A stretch of DNA of 64,000 bases from Batillaria attramentaria. Its lineage: Eukaryota > Mollusca > Gastropoda > Batillariidae. Under the pieces are notes generated by a model that had not been told where the DNA came from, did not search any database, and saw nothing but the letters and a program-made list of their open reading frames with translations. The position numbers and the translations under genes were made by a program. Where the stretch lies: assembly GCA_018292915.2 (NCBI GenBank), contig JACVVK020000037.1, positions 565,001-629,000 on the forward strand. The letters are read 5' to 3'. This document shows positions 12,092-25,430 of this stretch, piece after piece; the stretch's first letter is position 1, and each line of letters starts with the position of its first letter.

Positions 12092-12429
12092 CAATAGACG
12101 GCTCCACTCAGAGCCAGAGCCCCGCCCCTTTACTCTGCCATGTATTGGTAAAACACAGCACATCCATGACGTCATTTTTTATGAAAAAAGGGGTGATTTC
12201 AAGATGAAAAAGATTTACCTTATGGTCTTTTGTTCTTCATATGACGTCAATGGACTGTTTTCTTTCCACGTTTCAGTCATATCAGACGTCACGTGCTTCC
12301 CTCTTTGTAGTGTCTGGCAAGAAAGTTTACCAGACCCTGCCACTTGTGATGTTCCTTATGCCACTGCACGCGATTGGCTGAATTCTGAGAGCTGGCCCCT
12401 TTTGATTGGAGGAGTGGAGTCGTAAATTG
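12092..12429. mobile_element. MITE with CAATAGACGACTCCACTC termini (copy in unit 2)
   Basis: This is the segmental duplicate of the element at 549-898, with a short deletion near its left end. It lies upstream of gene B. Confidence 0.75.
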
Positions 12430-13157
12430 CACTGTTTGAAAGGTGTATGTTCACAACTGGCACATCAACACGTAACAGCTCACTGTCTTTCCTGCAAGCG
12501 GCAGGAGTACATAGAGCAGATAATATGCCACTGGCTTTTCAAGTGTCGGGGCGTTTTCCACTATACCTGTGCGTCTACATTCCAGGTCTGTAATACTACA
12601 GGGGGTGAGTGAGTGTTTAGGGCATACAGCCGCGGAAGCTATGTAACCCTACATTTAAAACGTATGACATGTCAATGAAGCGATAACTTACCTTTACACA
12701 GCCTTAGGATGCGTTTTGTTTGTGTTGAGCACCTCTCTGTCGTAAGCCAAACTAAAAACAGAAACAGCGCCTTAGACAGTCCGAAATCTCAACTAGTTCT
12801 CAAGGCTGGGTGTCAGTGAACTTTGGTATCACCTCGTTCGTGAGTCAGCAACAGCTCTACTGCCGAGCTTGAGACGATAACCTGGTCGTGTAACATGCAT
12901 GACTCTCACAATGATTACGTTGAGTCATGCTTTAGCCAACGAGAGGTCACTCGAATTTGTGTAATAGCCCAGTTTCAGCTCGATTATACAGTTTAGGACT
13001 CAGCCTGGCGAAAAATCATGTTCTGTCTAGTGCGCAGCACCCAGACCACCTCAGGAGTGAGTTGGAGTTTTCGAGCTGAGTTCTGAACTATACAGGCCTG
13101 TTGTGTAAGTCCCTGGTCAGAGTTTATAAAGTCTGCTCTACTGATTTCTGTTTCAGG

Positions 13158-13237
<80 letters not shown>

Positions 13238-13644
13238 GCTGATTGACTGATGTGTTTATTTGCGAGGCATTCTATGCAACAAGCACACACTTCTTTACAC
13301 AGGTTACAAATGTGTGAGATTTCTGTAAGTTTTTATCTCATTGGTACAGTGTCTTGTATATAATGTCCGTTCCATGATATTTGCCATCAAAATGTTGCTG
13401 GAAATGTTCTTGTTTCTGGATTTTGTTTTTCATTCTGCCTGTACAATGTATATTACACATCGCCCAAGTGTATGTGTACCCATTTCCCATGATGCAACCA
13501 TGAGATTTATGCTAGTCTGTATGTGTATTGTTAAGAGGGAAGGAATTGTTTGTTTGTTTGTTTGTTTGTTTGTTTGTTTGTTTGTTTTAAGAGAATGGGA
13601 AGTGGAGGTGTGAGTGTTCTTCTAAATGTTCCCAAAGGCACTTA

Positions 13645-13819
13645 GGGGAGCCGGGGTGGCCGAATGGTAGAGCGTTGGACTTCTAATGCTCGGGTCGTGA
13701 GTTCGTATCCCGGCTGGGGCCAAATATTTGTGCTGGCTTTTTCATCGTTGCCCCGTCTTTGATATCACCCGTATGTGGTGGAAAAGGACGTTAAACACCC
13801 AAACACCCACCCACCCCCC
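13645..13819 (+). mobile_element. SINE downstream of gene A'
   Basis: Segmental duplicate of the copy at 2122, with the same CCAAAGGCACTTAG flanks. Confidence 0.85.
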
Positions 13820-14075
13820 ACTCCAAAGGCACTTAGTGGCACAAGAAAAATAGACCTGTACAAACAAAGCCCGGTTGGGTTTTGAACCACGACTTTCCAA
13901 TATTGAGTCCGACGCTCAACCAAAGCCCCCCCTACCCCACTCCCTTCCCTCCCCCACTCTTTGAGATCCTGAATACAAGGTATACGTTTGTAAAACAAAG
14001 GTGTCCAGCACTGATTGTGCTTGTGTTAAACGGCTTTCAGGCTGAACCACAACTAAACAGTCTTTGAGTATTGAC

Positions 14076-15465
14076 TCAACGCCTTAACTCCATTCCTAAC
14101 CCAAATGCCTTGTTGTAACCGACAGGCAGATCTGTAATGGATAATTCGGCCCTCAAAGATTCCACGATATTTGACACGTTCACAGGTGACTTAATAATCA
14201 TGAAGGCATCACCAGCACCCGCTACATCCACCAGCCGCAGCAGGTGCCATTCCAAATGCGCACGCATCGTTTCGTCACTTCCGGTACCGTAAACGCATGT
14301 CTGGTAAACCAGTCCTCTACTGCACTGCCAGTAACTCCCGCATGACAGCAAATACGGTGTGTGTCGACCTTCACCTTCTGAAGCTGGCTCATGGAAAGAC
14401 CCCATGAACACTGGCTTGTCCCACTGCCGGTAGATGAGGTCTGTATTGGCTTCCATGATGCCGTACGAGTACCTGATGATCATAATGCGGCCACACGGGA
14501 AGAGGTCACGTGGGCAGTCCTTCATCACGGTGTTCATGTCGTCCCACGTCAGCCGCCTGATGCCTGGGATCTGTGAAGCCTTCCTCGGGGTCCGCTGCCT
14601 GGCCTCAGCAGGGTTCAGTTGGAAGAAAAGCAAGTCCTTTAAACAGAAAGGTACATTGTGTCGTTTCTTGAGTAAGTTGTGGCATAAGAGAAAGCGAATG
14701 TAAGTAAACCTTTTTTGGTGAGATAGTCGGTACTGCGAGGCGCGATAAGATAAGATCAGATCAGATAAGATGAGATGAGATGAGATGAGATGAGATGAGA
14801 CAGTTACTAGAAAAGGAGTGCAAACACCATCTGAACACCACAGACTGCTGTCTTAAAGAATTTGTGGTGTACGTTCAACCTGCTGACGTGTTTCAAGTGA
14901 CGTTGCAGACGACAGGAATGCAGCGGAATCACGCTATATACAGCCGGGTACTAGCAGTACAGGGAACACTTCAGCAGAATTTCTTGGGAGCCAGGATTCG
15001 GGATAGCCGAGCGTTCGACGTTCAGTGGTTGGGTCGTGAGTTCGAACTGAATCCCGGCTTGGGCCAAATATTTGTGCTGGCCTTTTTCTCGTTGCCTCGT
15101 CTTTGATATCACTTACTCGTGGACGTTTTACTCGCAAACACCCACCAACCTTCAGTAGAATTTCAACCATAGCGATCGTCAGAGGTAGCATGTGATGATG
15201 TGACCAACCATTTCTTCCAGCACGTCGTAAGCGTTTCTCAGCTTGTTGCCATTGATGTCCCAGTTGAGGTTGTCTGTGCTCATGGCGATGTAGCGGAGGT
15301 CAGGGTACATGTCCAGGCTTCTCTCGAACACTCGGCGTGTGAATCGGCCGTACATGCCTTCACCACGCAACTCCATGCACACTCTCCCGGCTGATGTGGT
15401 TATAGTTTGCCCCCCATCCACCAGTAGCGTACTGAGGAAGCCAGCCTACAAGAGGAGAACGGTTA

Positions 15466-15539
<74 letters not shown>

Positions 15540-16317
15540 GTTGTTGTTGTTGTTGTTGTTTTTGGGGGGAGGGGGGGGGGGGCATTAACTCGGGAACCAA
15601 GCCAACGATAGCTCTTGGTGGCTAAAGGTACGACCTCGACCTCTTAGCCACGTGACTGGGGTTGGGGGTTCATCTGTGTCATATGTGTACACCTTCACTG
15701 CTTCGCTTGTACACTGGCCTATTTTGCATATGTGGTCTGCAGTGTGAATAGTACGATTGGCCCATGGAGATGGGGGGGCATTCATTATGGTAACCAGCAA
15801 GTCTTCAGCATCACTTACCGAGGCGATGTGGCCTGGTGTATAACTCTTAAAACCCCATGCAACTTGAAAATCGCATTTTTACTTCAAGTCTTCAGGACAG
15901 CCGGGGTGGCCGAATAGTAGAGCGTTGGACTGTCAATGCTCGGGTCGTGAGTTCGAATCCCGGCTGGGGCCAAATGTTTGTGCTGGCCTTTTTCTCATTG
16001 CCCCGTCTTTGGTATCACCCATACGTGGTGGAAAAGGACGTTAAACTCCTAAACACCCACCCCACCCGCCCTTCAGATCACTTGAAGCCACTCTTCCACC
16101 ATCTGCAGCGGTCTCCGGCCTAGCGGAGAATGTCCACGCCTTGCGTGATAGTGGCTTGAAGTGGCTCCTACTGGTGTGCAGTGGCTTGTTCACCGGTCTT
16201 ATCATATAGCGGGCAGGGGGTGGTGGTGCTTAGGTTTTTAAGAGTTGCGTGTCCACCTGCAGATCCTAAGGGATGGAAAATTAAGTACACACCATGGACG
16301 CAGGGAGATTAAAAAAA

Positions 16318-16400
<83 letters not shown>

Positions 16401-16755
16401 GTACCCTACCCCCCCCCCTCCCTGGAGAGAGAGAAAGAGAGACCGGTATGAGGGGTGGGGGTAGGGGGGGGTAATTTCGCATATTACTGTAAGGGAACTA
16501 TATAAAAGCAACATAAACATGATCATGCAATGTACAGTCACGTCTCACCACTTTCCCTCGCTTCTTGTAGACGTATCCCGTGACACCGGGCCCGGCGACA
16601 AACTCGTGATAGGTGGTAGGGAGGTAATCGTAGCCGGCAAACGCCGCTGGCTCTATGGCCATGACAGCCTCCCGGTCACTGACACTGGCCACGCACAGCT
16701 CCTCGTCATCACGACAGTCACCAGGTTTCAGGATAGAGAACTTGGCTTCCGACAT
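14076..16755 (-). CDS. NAT16/HISAT-like N-acetyltransferase, gene A' (3 exons)
   Basis: Exons are 16755-16549, 15445-15209 and 14636-14076, giving 334 aa with the same junctions as gene A. This is its segmental duplicate. Exon 2 is identical in protein sequence and exon 1 differs at one residue (YHEF for YHKF). Exon 3 differs at about 17 residues, five of them in the loop after NTDLIY. The introns are near-identical apart from longer (GT)n, (A)n and (TA)n tracts and small indels. The reading frame is open throughout, so this looks like a functional paralogue. Its 5' flank is interrupted by a 3.2-kb insertion starting about 310 bases upstream of the ATG. Confidence 0.9.
14984..15152 (+). mobile_element. 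SINE, degenerate, in intron 2 of gene A'
   Basis: Segmental duplicate of the copy at 3463. Confidence 0.7.
15850..16232 (+). repeat. Dispersed repeat, duplicate in gene A' intron 1
   Basis: Segmental duplicate of 4312-4690. Confidence 0.65.
15896..16068 (+). mobile_element. SINE in intron 1 of gene A'
   Basis: Segmental duplicate of the copy at 4361, nested in the same repeat. Confidence 0.8.
16310..16397. repeat. (A)n(TA)n in intron 1 of gene A'
   Basis: About 25 A then about 30 TA units. Gene A has a much shorter version at 4773-4805. Confidence 0.95.
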
Positions 16756-17878
16756 TCTGGTTGTTGTAGTACATGTAGAAAAATAGAGAAATAAGAGAGA
16801 ACTTTTTTTTTTCTCACGGCACTGGGCGGTGGGTGGAGGGTCTCTTGCAGGCGTAATAATGCAAACTGACCGCCGAGTCAAGTGCAGTTCTTGTTTGAAG
16901 GACCCTGTTTTGTGAAAGTGCTAGTTTGTAGTGATTACTGTTGTCACGAAAAAGCGTGATTTTCGTGATTTTTGTGTATTCGGGCAAGGTGCATGACAGG
17001 GGATTTCAAGAGGATGCAAGCTGCCAGTGAAGCTGGGACTTTTGGGCACAAGAGGCAAGGGTGACGCTAGTACGGGCTAACCCATGAGTGTTCGGGGAAG
17101 ACACATCCTGGGTCAGGGATCCAAGCGAAGAAACTTTTTGGTGGCTACATTTTTTTCGTGGTGGCTATGGCACAGGAAAACGTCAGGCTAATATAAGAAG
17201 ACTGACAGCGTACCTAAGCCGTACGATGATGTTTATAGCTGAACTTGATTGAAATGTTCACGGCTTCAACCGGCCGTCTGCGGAAGTTAGAATGGGATCC
17301 CTTATGGCGCACGGCGAAAACTGAAGGGAATGAACTCATTGTTATTTCAGAGTTATCTTCCATGTTTTAATTATCTCCCAATTGCCCTCACACCAACCCG
17401 CGCGCACTTTCCTGCGACATTTTTCACGAAAGGATACTAACACGGATACTTCCTCAATCAGTCACAATCCGCGCTGTGATTTCTTCGTCGTGGTTGAAGG
17501 TAAGCAGTGTGTTTGAGTGTACTGTATTTGTACGTCCATTTTTCCCCTTTATTTCAAAACAATATGATCTCTGTCAGTTTAGACAGAGATTGTCGTCTGA
17601 GTCCGACAAGGAAGCGTGTGAGTATACAAGCAAAGTAACGTCGCGTCACTGATACCTTTGTCTTAGCAGCCGACTATTTTAGGACATTGACTAGAGTGGT
17701 TTTAGATCTTTAAATGCTAGAACTGAAAAGCCTGCTTCAAGTTTCAAAGAAAGCCTTTACGGATACATGTCTGCAGTTACTAAATTGTACAGACCAGGCA
17801 GGAACCAGATCTATCTATTATCTTGAAATGTTCGCACTCGATCACTCATACCAGTAACACATGTAGCTATCTGCAGCA

Positions 17879-18356
17879 CCCTATACCGGGCCCTCATTGG
17901 TTGTTCCGATAGTGAGTGGCTTTGAATTAGTACTGAATTGATGAACTGAAGCAGGTTCAGGAACAGATGGAGACGGCTGCAGATGTGTGTAAAACAAATG
18001 GAGGTGGGTGCAGATGTGGGAAAAAAATCTAAAAAATGTCGGGGAAATTTTTTTTTTTTTTCGCTCAAACATGTTTTATTCGTGCTCCGGAATGCCTGAG
18101 GACACTTTTGGCATGAAAACTTTCAGTCTATTTGGCACTGGGAATTTGCGCCGCTGATCTATGATTTAACCCAGTTTTCCAGCTTGCCACAAGCAATATA
18201 GTCTTAGTAGGTATTCGCATCCTCTGGAAAGCTTAAGTCTTTCGCGTCAAACAAGCTCCGATATCCTTGCGAACCGAGATACATAAAATGTCGTCTGCTC
18301 ACTGCCGGAAGTAGAAATTGAACGATTCAACCAATGAGGGCCCGGTATAGGGTACT
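17879..18356. mobile_element. MITE-like inverted repeat within the 3.2-kb insertion
   Basis: The segments 17879-17904 and 18331-18356 are inverted copies of each other over about 26 bases (core ACCCTATACCGGGCCCTC), about 430 bases apart. This is the layout of a small inverted-repeat transposon. No clear target duplication was seen. Confidence 0.6.
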
Positions 18357-19524
18357 GCTCCCGGATTGTACTTCACAATGTCGCTGGTGGCGTTTGTATA
18401 ACTCAGAATTACTGCATTTCTTGTCTATTGCTTCCTCAGCAACCGTGTAGAACACGTCAGCGACTTTGGCAGGCGAGATTCAATTTTCTCAAAATATGAC
18501 GTTAGCGAAATATTCAGTGGTTTACTGACCTGGGATATTCTGAATAGTTTCGCAAAGTCGAAGGACGCGGTCTCGATCCTCACATCAAACAGCAATATTT
18601 ATCTACTAGTGGTTTTAAATTTCTATAAATGTTCGTGTGAAAATCTACTTTAGATTTTCGTATCAACAAGATGGCGGCGCGACGTAATGGGGATAATCGT
18701 GGAATTTTGTTCAATATTCCGGGGAATGGTGCAGAAAGTGAAGATTAGAGTGTGGCAAGATTCGTAGATTTGGACGGCGGTTTTCCTGGTTCCTTCGGGC
18801 ATGTAGAAGAATTGGAAGAAAATGACTCTGATGATGGGAAGGAGGAGGTGATCAATCTACACTAATCAGTCGAGTTCCGGTGGGTGTGGAAGATGTGTAC
18901 TGTGAAGGGAGTCCAGGAAAGTTGGAGAGGGATGAGTAGAGGCAGTACTGGGAGGCAACGGAGTAAAACTGGAGGGAGTGCTACATTAGATTCTGACTCT
19001 CACAGCAGTTTTAATAATCACATACACAGATAGTATCCATTCTACGAAGGTGAGCATGGTCCTACTGTGTTTTCCCCCTGCTGACTGTGACATGATAGAC
19101 ACTTGGGATATTCTTTTCCCTGGACTTTGTCATGTTATTGCAGAGCACTGAACAAACCAGTATGCTAGACAGATAGGTGTGCATTGGTGCAGCAGTAAGT
19201 GTGTGTGTGTGTGGGGGGGGGGGGGACTAAAAAGCAGGGCACACTGTGCATTTTGCTGTGGCATTGGTCTGTACATAGGTATTGCAAGTATGATCTCAGG
19301 CAGTGTAGAGATAGATCTCATGTCAGACTCACCAGCAGCTATTTCAGTAAGCCTGCAGTACAAGTCAGCTGTATACCAAAGTGTTTTGTGTGTGTTTGAA
19401 CGGTCTATGAAGTACATGTATCATGCAAGATCAGTACAAATGAGGACTGAAGAGAAACCATGCACACCATCACAAAAATTTTTTATTTATTTTTTTAATT
19501 TTTTTTTTTTTACAGATCTGTGGG

Positions 19525-19526
<2 letters not shown>

Positions 19527-19581
<55 letters not shown>
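19527..19581. repeat. (GT)n microsatellite
   Basis: Pure GT run inside the 3.2-kb insertion. Confidence 0.95.
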
Positions 19582-19585
<4 letters not shown>

Positions 19586-19620
19586 AACATCACTTTGATC
19601 TGCATGTATGCATTTATTTC

Positions 19621-19727
19621 AGGCCCAGCTCCTGCTCAAAACAACCAGCTCCTGCAAATATGTTTACAAATGTGTCATCATCTGATATCATGTTCAACAT
19701 GGCGATTATTCAAGTCAACACCAAGTG
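19621..19727 (+). other. Exon-like segment of unknown origin in the 3.2-kb insertion
   Basis: A pyrimidine-rich stretch ending TTTCAG is followed by about 107 bases and then GTAAGT. One frame reads NMFTNVSSSDIMFNMAIIQV and is open across the segment. It may be a captured or relic exon. No family is recognised. Confidence 0.25.
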
Positions 19728-21129
19728 GTAAGTTTAGTTAGGTCCACTTTTGCTTTTTTGTTTTAATGTTAAAGTTAGCAACAAGCGTACCAGACAACCT
19801 CTATTGTGTCGAATCCATGTACATGTACTACAAACTAAGAGCAAAGATTACATATTCTTAAACTGGCCTAAGTCTGTGTTTAACCGATATGAAATCCCCT
19901 CAGAAAGCAACCGCCAGTGATATCCCTGCCTACCATGGGATTTAAACCTGCTGCAGGATCTACAGACTGGGCATCTTGGACACTAAAATTCCCTCATTAA
20001 CATTATCTTTTGTTACCATAATGGTGATGTCAAAGCCGGTTGTAATAGGACAAGACCTTTTCCAGTATTGACACTAGTGAAATTCAGTCCCAAAATTCCC
20101 TCATCTAATCGGACACTTGACGCTAAATTCAAACTGCCGTACCCCCGCCCCCACCTTTTTGAAATAAATTTAGTACTAAACTCTGTTTGAAATGTTTGTA
20201 GGTGTGCTGGTTGGTTGTATGTTTGTTTGTACTGCTACATTTTCATTTTGAAGGTTATAACACTCGATTACAGGAGAGGGGAAACCATGACTAGGGTGAC
20301 GCAAGTGGATTTTGATGAAATGGCTTTCTACAAATAGTAGACTAGTATTACTCCAGTGAGACCTGAGCGGAAAGGAGACATTCATATTTTTTTTAAAACT
20401 CATCAGAGGTACGTGCCCTTGAATAGTCTGTTCATGGTAATTTCTGTTTCTAGATTGAAGCATTTTTAGGGGGTGAGTATGATGCTTGTTATTTCAAGTC
20501 GTTCACGTATCCTTTTAATACATACGAAAAATAGAGGAAAATTTAAGAGGAGGGGGTGTAGGGCATTTTTCAAGCCCTAGAAATGGACCCCCCCACCCCT
20601 TTCCCCGAGCGATCAGGATAAGCCAGGCTGGCAGTTCTAACTTGACAGAAGTAATAGACTGGGATGAATTTACTCAAAACACACAAAAGCCGATACCATC
20701 TGGCACACGTAACACGTAACATTGTACTGCGTTTCCTGCAAGCAGGAGTGCAGTGAACAGAAAATATGCCACTGGCTTTTCAAGCGCCGTGGCAAATAAT
20801 TATGCCACTGGTTTTTCAAATGTCGGTGGGTTTGTCACTGTACCTGTGCATCTACATTCCAGCTCTGTAACCCTGCATCCGAAAGGTACGACACGTCAGT
20901 GAAGCGGTAAACATGGGCGATAACTTACCTCGCAGTGGCTAGTCTTCTCGTTAAGCACACAACACCCGCTAGACACTGTAGCGACGTGTCTCGCTAACTG
21001 ACCAAAAGCGCAACGAAATCACTGCAAGCTGTCTGGTTTTATGTCGGTCTCCAAAGCGCTGAAAACTGTGACAGATTTGTCTGCATTATGTGCAGTCATA
21101 GGTGGTGAGTCCACATGGTGCAAGGACGC

Positions 21130-21174
<45 letters not shown>

Positions 21175-21601
21175 TGTGAAACCGAAAGGCGTCAGTAGGC
21201 GATTCGACACGTGCCTATGTTTCTTACGACGTTGTTCACTAATGTTGTTTACTAACTTAGGGTTTTCTCATATTGACCTACATATACCACAAACACATCT
21301 TCTGTTTCATTATTTCACTTATTTGTTATGTTGAAATCGTCCTCGCTCCGTCCTCGCACCATTAGGACGGACCGGTCACAGGAGTCGCAGTTTAAAACAA
21401 ACAACCAAACAATGTTTGCGGCTTTTTGTTGAGAGGGTGGATGGGTGTTTTAGGGGTTTAACGTTCTTTTCCAGCACATAGGGTGATATCAAAGACGGGG
21501 CAACGATGAACAAGATGGCCACTGACCAGCCCAATATGTTGTTTCCATTTAATCACCTGCTGTCGTCACGGTCGTACTTTTGTAATGCCATGTATACGGG
21601 A

Positions 21602-21702
<101 letters not shown>

Positions 21703-22019
21703 GGAAACAACTGACCGGGCTTGTCAGACCAATCTTGGTTTTGGAGGAGAGACGTCAAGTTGTTTTCTTTGAAATCTATGACGTTTTCCTCATTGGGATG
21801 ACGCATAATACATTTGACGTAATAACTTTGACTCGGATACAATTCTTGCAATGAAAGCAGCCCCATGAAAATTGAAGTGTTGCTGCTGCGCAGTGTAAAG
21901 ATCGAATTTATACCGGCTCAATGTGTTTAACAGACAAGTCTGCGCGGCGAACGTTTTTTCACTATGTGTTATGTCTGCTGCGCGCGCGCGCACACAGACA
22001 CACACAGACATACGCGCGC

Positions 22020-22060
<41 letters not shown>

Positions 22061-22503
22061 GACTTGCGCGAGCCGCGTTTGTGCATGTGCTCCATTGAGA
22101 CCTATGTGGTGTTCTCTCACTCTACTATGCTATTGAGTGAGAGTCAGTGGGAAAAACAAAGCTCACTACATCAATGAAACTCCCGCTTTCCCCGTCTACA
22201 AATAGAGAACTTCCGAAAAGTGACGACACACCCCCACGTCAATCAAACATGACGTCGGCAAACTGACGCTGATACAGTTTTGCGTCAGTGCGCGTGTGCC
22301 TTTTCTGCGATGTTTGTGAGGCGTGTGGCTTGTGTAAAGGAAATGTGCTTCGAGTACAAATTTTCGAGTCAACTGACGACAACGGCTGCAGTGAATTTTT
22401 CTAATTTTTTTTGTATATTTTTTATGGCACCCCAGGCTCATTATCTATGTATAGTAGGAGCGATTTTGAGATCTAAAGTGTGTTCACCAGCACTTTCATC
22501 AGG

Positions 22504-23095
22504 TACGGTTTACGCCAAAAGTATAAAAGCGACAACCTCCAAAATTCACTCAGTTGAGAGTCCGTATTCATGCTATCTATGTCCCAAAAATGGAGTGGTT
22601 TAGGTAAATATTACGCCTTTAAACGCCAGAAAGCCACTTTTTTTGAAAAGGGCGATAACTCGCAAATCATGTGTGCAATCGTACCTGGATCGGGCCTTCT
22701 ATTCAACAATCTTGATTCATTTAGAAACCCCAAATTTGAAATCGATCGGTTTAGTATTTTCGGAGAAATAGGCATCTGAACTGGGTTCACATGCAATGTC
22801 AACTCAGGCTCGGTTTACATGAAAACTATAAGAGCGACCATTTTCTAGTAGTGAGTCAATTCAGAGTCCGTATTCAAGCTATCTACTGCCAAACAATTGA
22901 GTGATTTAAATAAATATTACGCCTGTACACGAAAGACAACCAACTTGTCTCAAAAGGGCGATAACTCCCAAATCACTTAAGCAATCATCACACGCTTGAA
23001 TCGTCTAATGTAACATTTTGATAAATTTGGATACCCCAAATTTGAAGCCATTCGGTTAAGTATCTTCGAAGAAACGGGCCCGGACACAATTCACA
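22504..23095. repeat. Diverged tandem dimer, about 300 bp per unit
   Basis: Two units (about 22504-22800 and 22808-23095) share the order CGGTTTAC, AGAGTCCGTATTCA, TAAATATTACGCC, AAAGGGCGATAACTC and CCCCAAATTTGAA. Unit identity is perhaps 65-70% by eye. The dimer sits inside the hairpin-ended insertion. Confidence 0.7.
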
Positions 23096-23745
23096 CACGC
23101 ACACACACACGCACACACATCCGCACAGACGGCACTCACTGAGGAGGAGAACTGCGTTCGGAACACCATACGCGTCAGCATCGATGACGCAAGTTTTCTT
23201 ACGTCATTGTCAGAGTTACACTTGCATAATCGTCTCTGCGGGAGATCGGCAGTGACGTGCGTTTGTACCACAGATGCTTGCCTATGAACGTGGAAATTTT
23301 AGCCCGTCCTATTATGTTGTTTCCATTACTATGGAAACAACATAAAAAGCCAGCACAAATATTTGGCCCCAGCCGGGATCGAACTCACGACCCGAGCATT
23401 AGAAGTCCAACGCTCTACCATTCGACCACGCCGGCTCCCCCTTTTGTTGAGATTGCAGATCTTTAAGAGGATAACCTGAAACATACATGACAGTGCAGAA
23501 TGATATGTGTAGTCATGCTTTATCCAACGAGTGGTCACAATTTTTTTTATGTCACCCAGTATCGGCTGGATTATACAGTTCACGGCTCAGCCCCGTGACA
23601 AATCGTCATCAGCCAGACCACCTCAGGTTTATGTTGGAGTTTTCGGGCCTAGTTCTGAACTATACAGGCCTGTTGTGTTAATTAGCTTGGCTCTTGGTAC
23701 TGTGCCAGAGTTTATAAAGTCTACTCTACTGATTTCTGTTTCAGG

Positions 23746-24040
<295 letters not shown>

Positions 24041-24192
24041 CACCAAATAAACAACATAACATTTTTCTAATCAGCAGCAATCACATAGTCAAACACAACA
24101 AACCGACACCAAAACAAAGTTATCCGAGTACACCGTCCATAGTATGCTTAGCCGTACCCCCTGATAGTGTTTCTGGATTGGACTGAACTGAA

Positions 24193-25220
24193 CTAAACTG
24201 CAGGTCTGAGTTCCATTTCCAACAACAGCCCCTTTTTGTACGGTATGTCCATCTTGGCGATGCCGAACTCATCCTTAAACGCGTCCATAATGTGAGAAAC
24301 ATCGCTAGGGGTCGACGGGTTAAAGAAAGCATCTTTGCCGGTCGTCCTGGCCAGATCCAGCAGCCGCAGCAAATGCCACTCAATGTGCGCGCGCATCATC
24401 GTGTCGTCATTTCCGTACGCGTCCATCTGGTAGAGGATGCCTCTGCTGCATTGGTAGAAACCCCCGCACGAAAGCACATCAGGCGTCGAGGGCTGTTGCG
24501 AGTCAGTTGACTCTTTATAGGACCCTAGGAAAATACGGTCGTTTCCGTTGCTGTAGATGAGGTCAGTGTTGGCTTCCATGACTCTGTAGGCCTTCACTTC
24601 CAGCTGGATACGGCCTATAGGGAATAGGTGAGGCGGACACTCTCTTAGCACGTGCTGCAAGTCATCGCGGGTCAACTGCCGGACGCCTGGGACCTCTGGC
24701 TGATTCCGCGTGACGCGCTGTTTGGCTTCAGTGGTGTCCATGTGATATCCTGCAATGTCCTGGTGACGACGTGGAAGCGTAATGAAATTAATAATCTGGC
24801 AAAGCTATGACTGTTTACAGTACACTAACATGTTGTGGGTATTATAAAGAGGAACGGTAAAATTAACGTTCGGCATAATTGTAAAGAAACAGCAGCTGTA
24901 CCCGGCTTTGCCGAGAATTCGCGCAACGGGATGTAATCGACGCGAAGTCGCCGAACTGAAGAGTGGAGTTACTTAAATGGAGTTACTTCCCGTGGACCAG
25001 TAACCCGTGAAGAGACAGACAGACAGACACTGTTTATTTATACATGTACATTTAGATTTGAACAACCACCATAAAGCATTCGGTGCACGGCGTATTCTAT
25101 ATTTGTATGGGCGTCGATGTATTTTCGACTGAATTTCATCAAAGGAACAGTTTATGTGAGTACCAGATTGCCTCAGTCTGCCTGCTTGTATCCCCCTCTC
25201 CCCCTCCGCCCCGTTATGCC

Positions 25221-25272
<52 letters not shown>

Positions 25273-25389
25273 GTCCCGGCTGGGGCCAAATATATATTTG
25301 TGCCGGCCTTTTCTTGTTGCCCCGTCTTTGATTTCACGCATTTATGCGGTAGAAAAAGACGTTTTAAAGCATCAAACACCCACCCATTC

Positions 25390-25430
<41 letters not shown>

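Larger units (their letters stand above)
17065..20290. mobile_element. 3.2-kb insertion present only in unit 2
   Basis: The sequence leaves unit 1 homology after GGTGACG near 17064 and returns with GGTGACGC at about 20291, so a short target duplication is likely. Both ends carry CTAG: CTAGTACGGGCTAACCCATG on the left and GGGGAAACCATGACTAG on the right. Inside are a 26-bp inverted repeat pair, a 5'-end-like ATGGCGGCGCGACG segment at 18671 whose frame stops after 25 codons, a (GT)n tract and an exon-like piece at 19621. No transposase was recognised. Confidence 0.6.

Noticed and set aside
18671..18865. piggyBac-like transposase N-terminus starting at ATGGCGGCGCGACG
   Set aside because: The frame stops after 25 codons, no catalytic region follows, and the ends do not show TTAA; the resemblance is only an acidic stretch.
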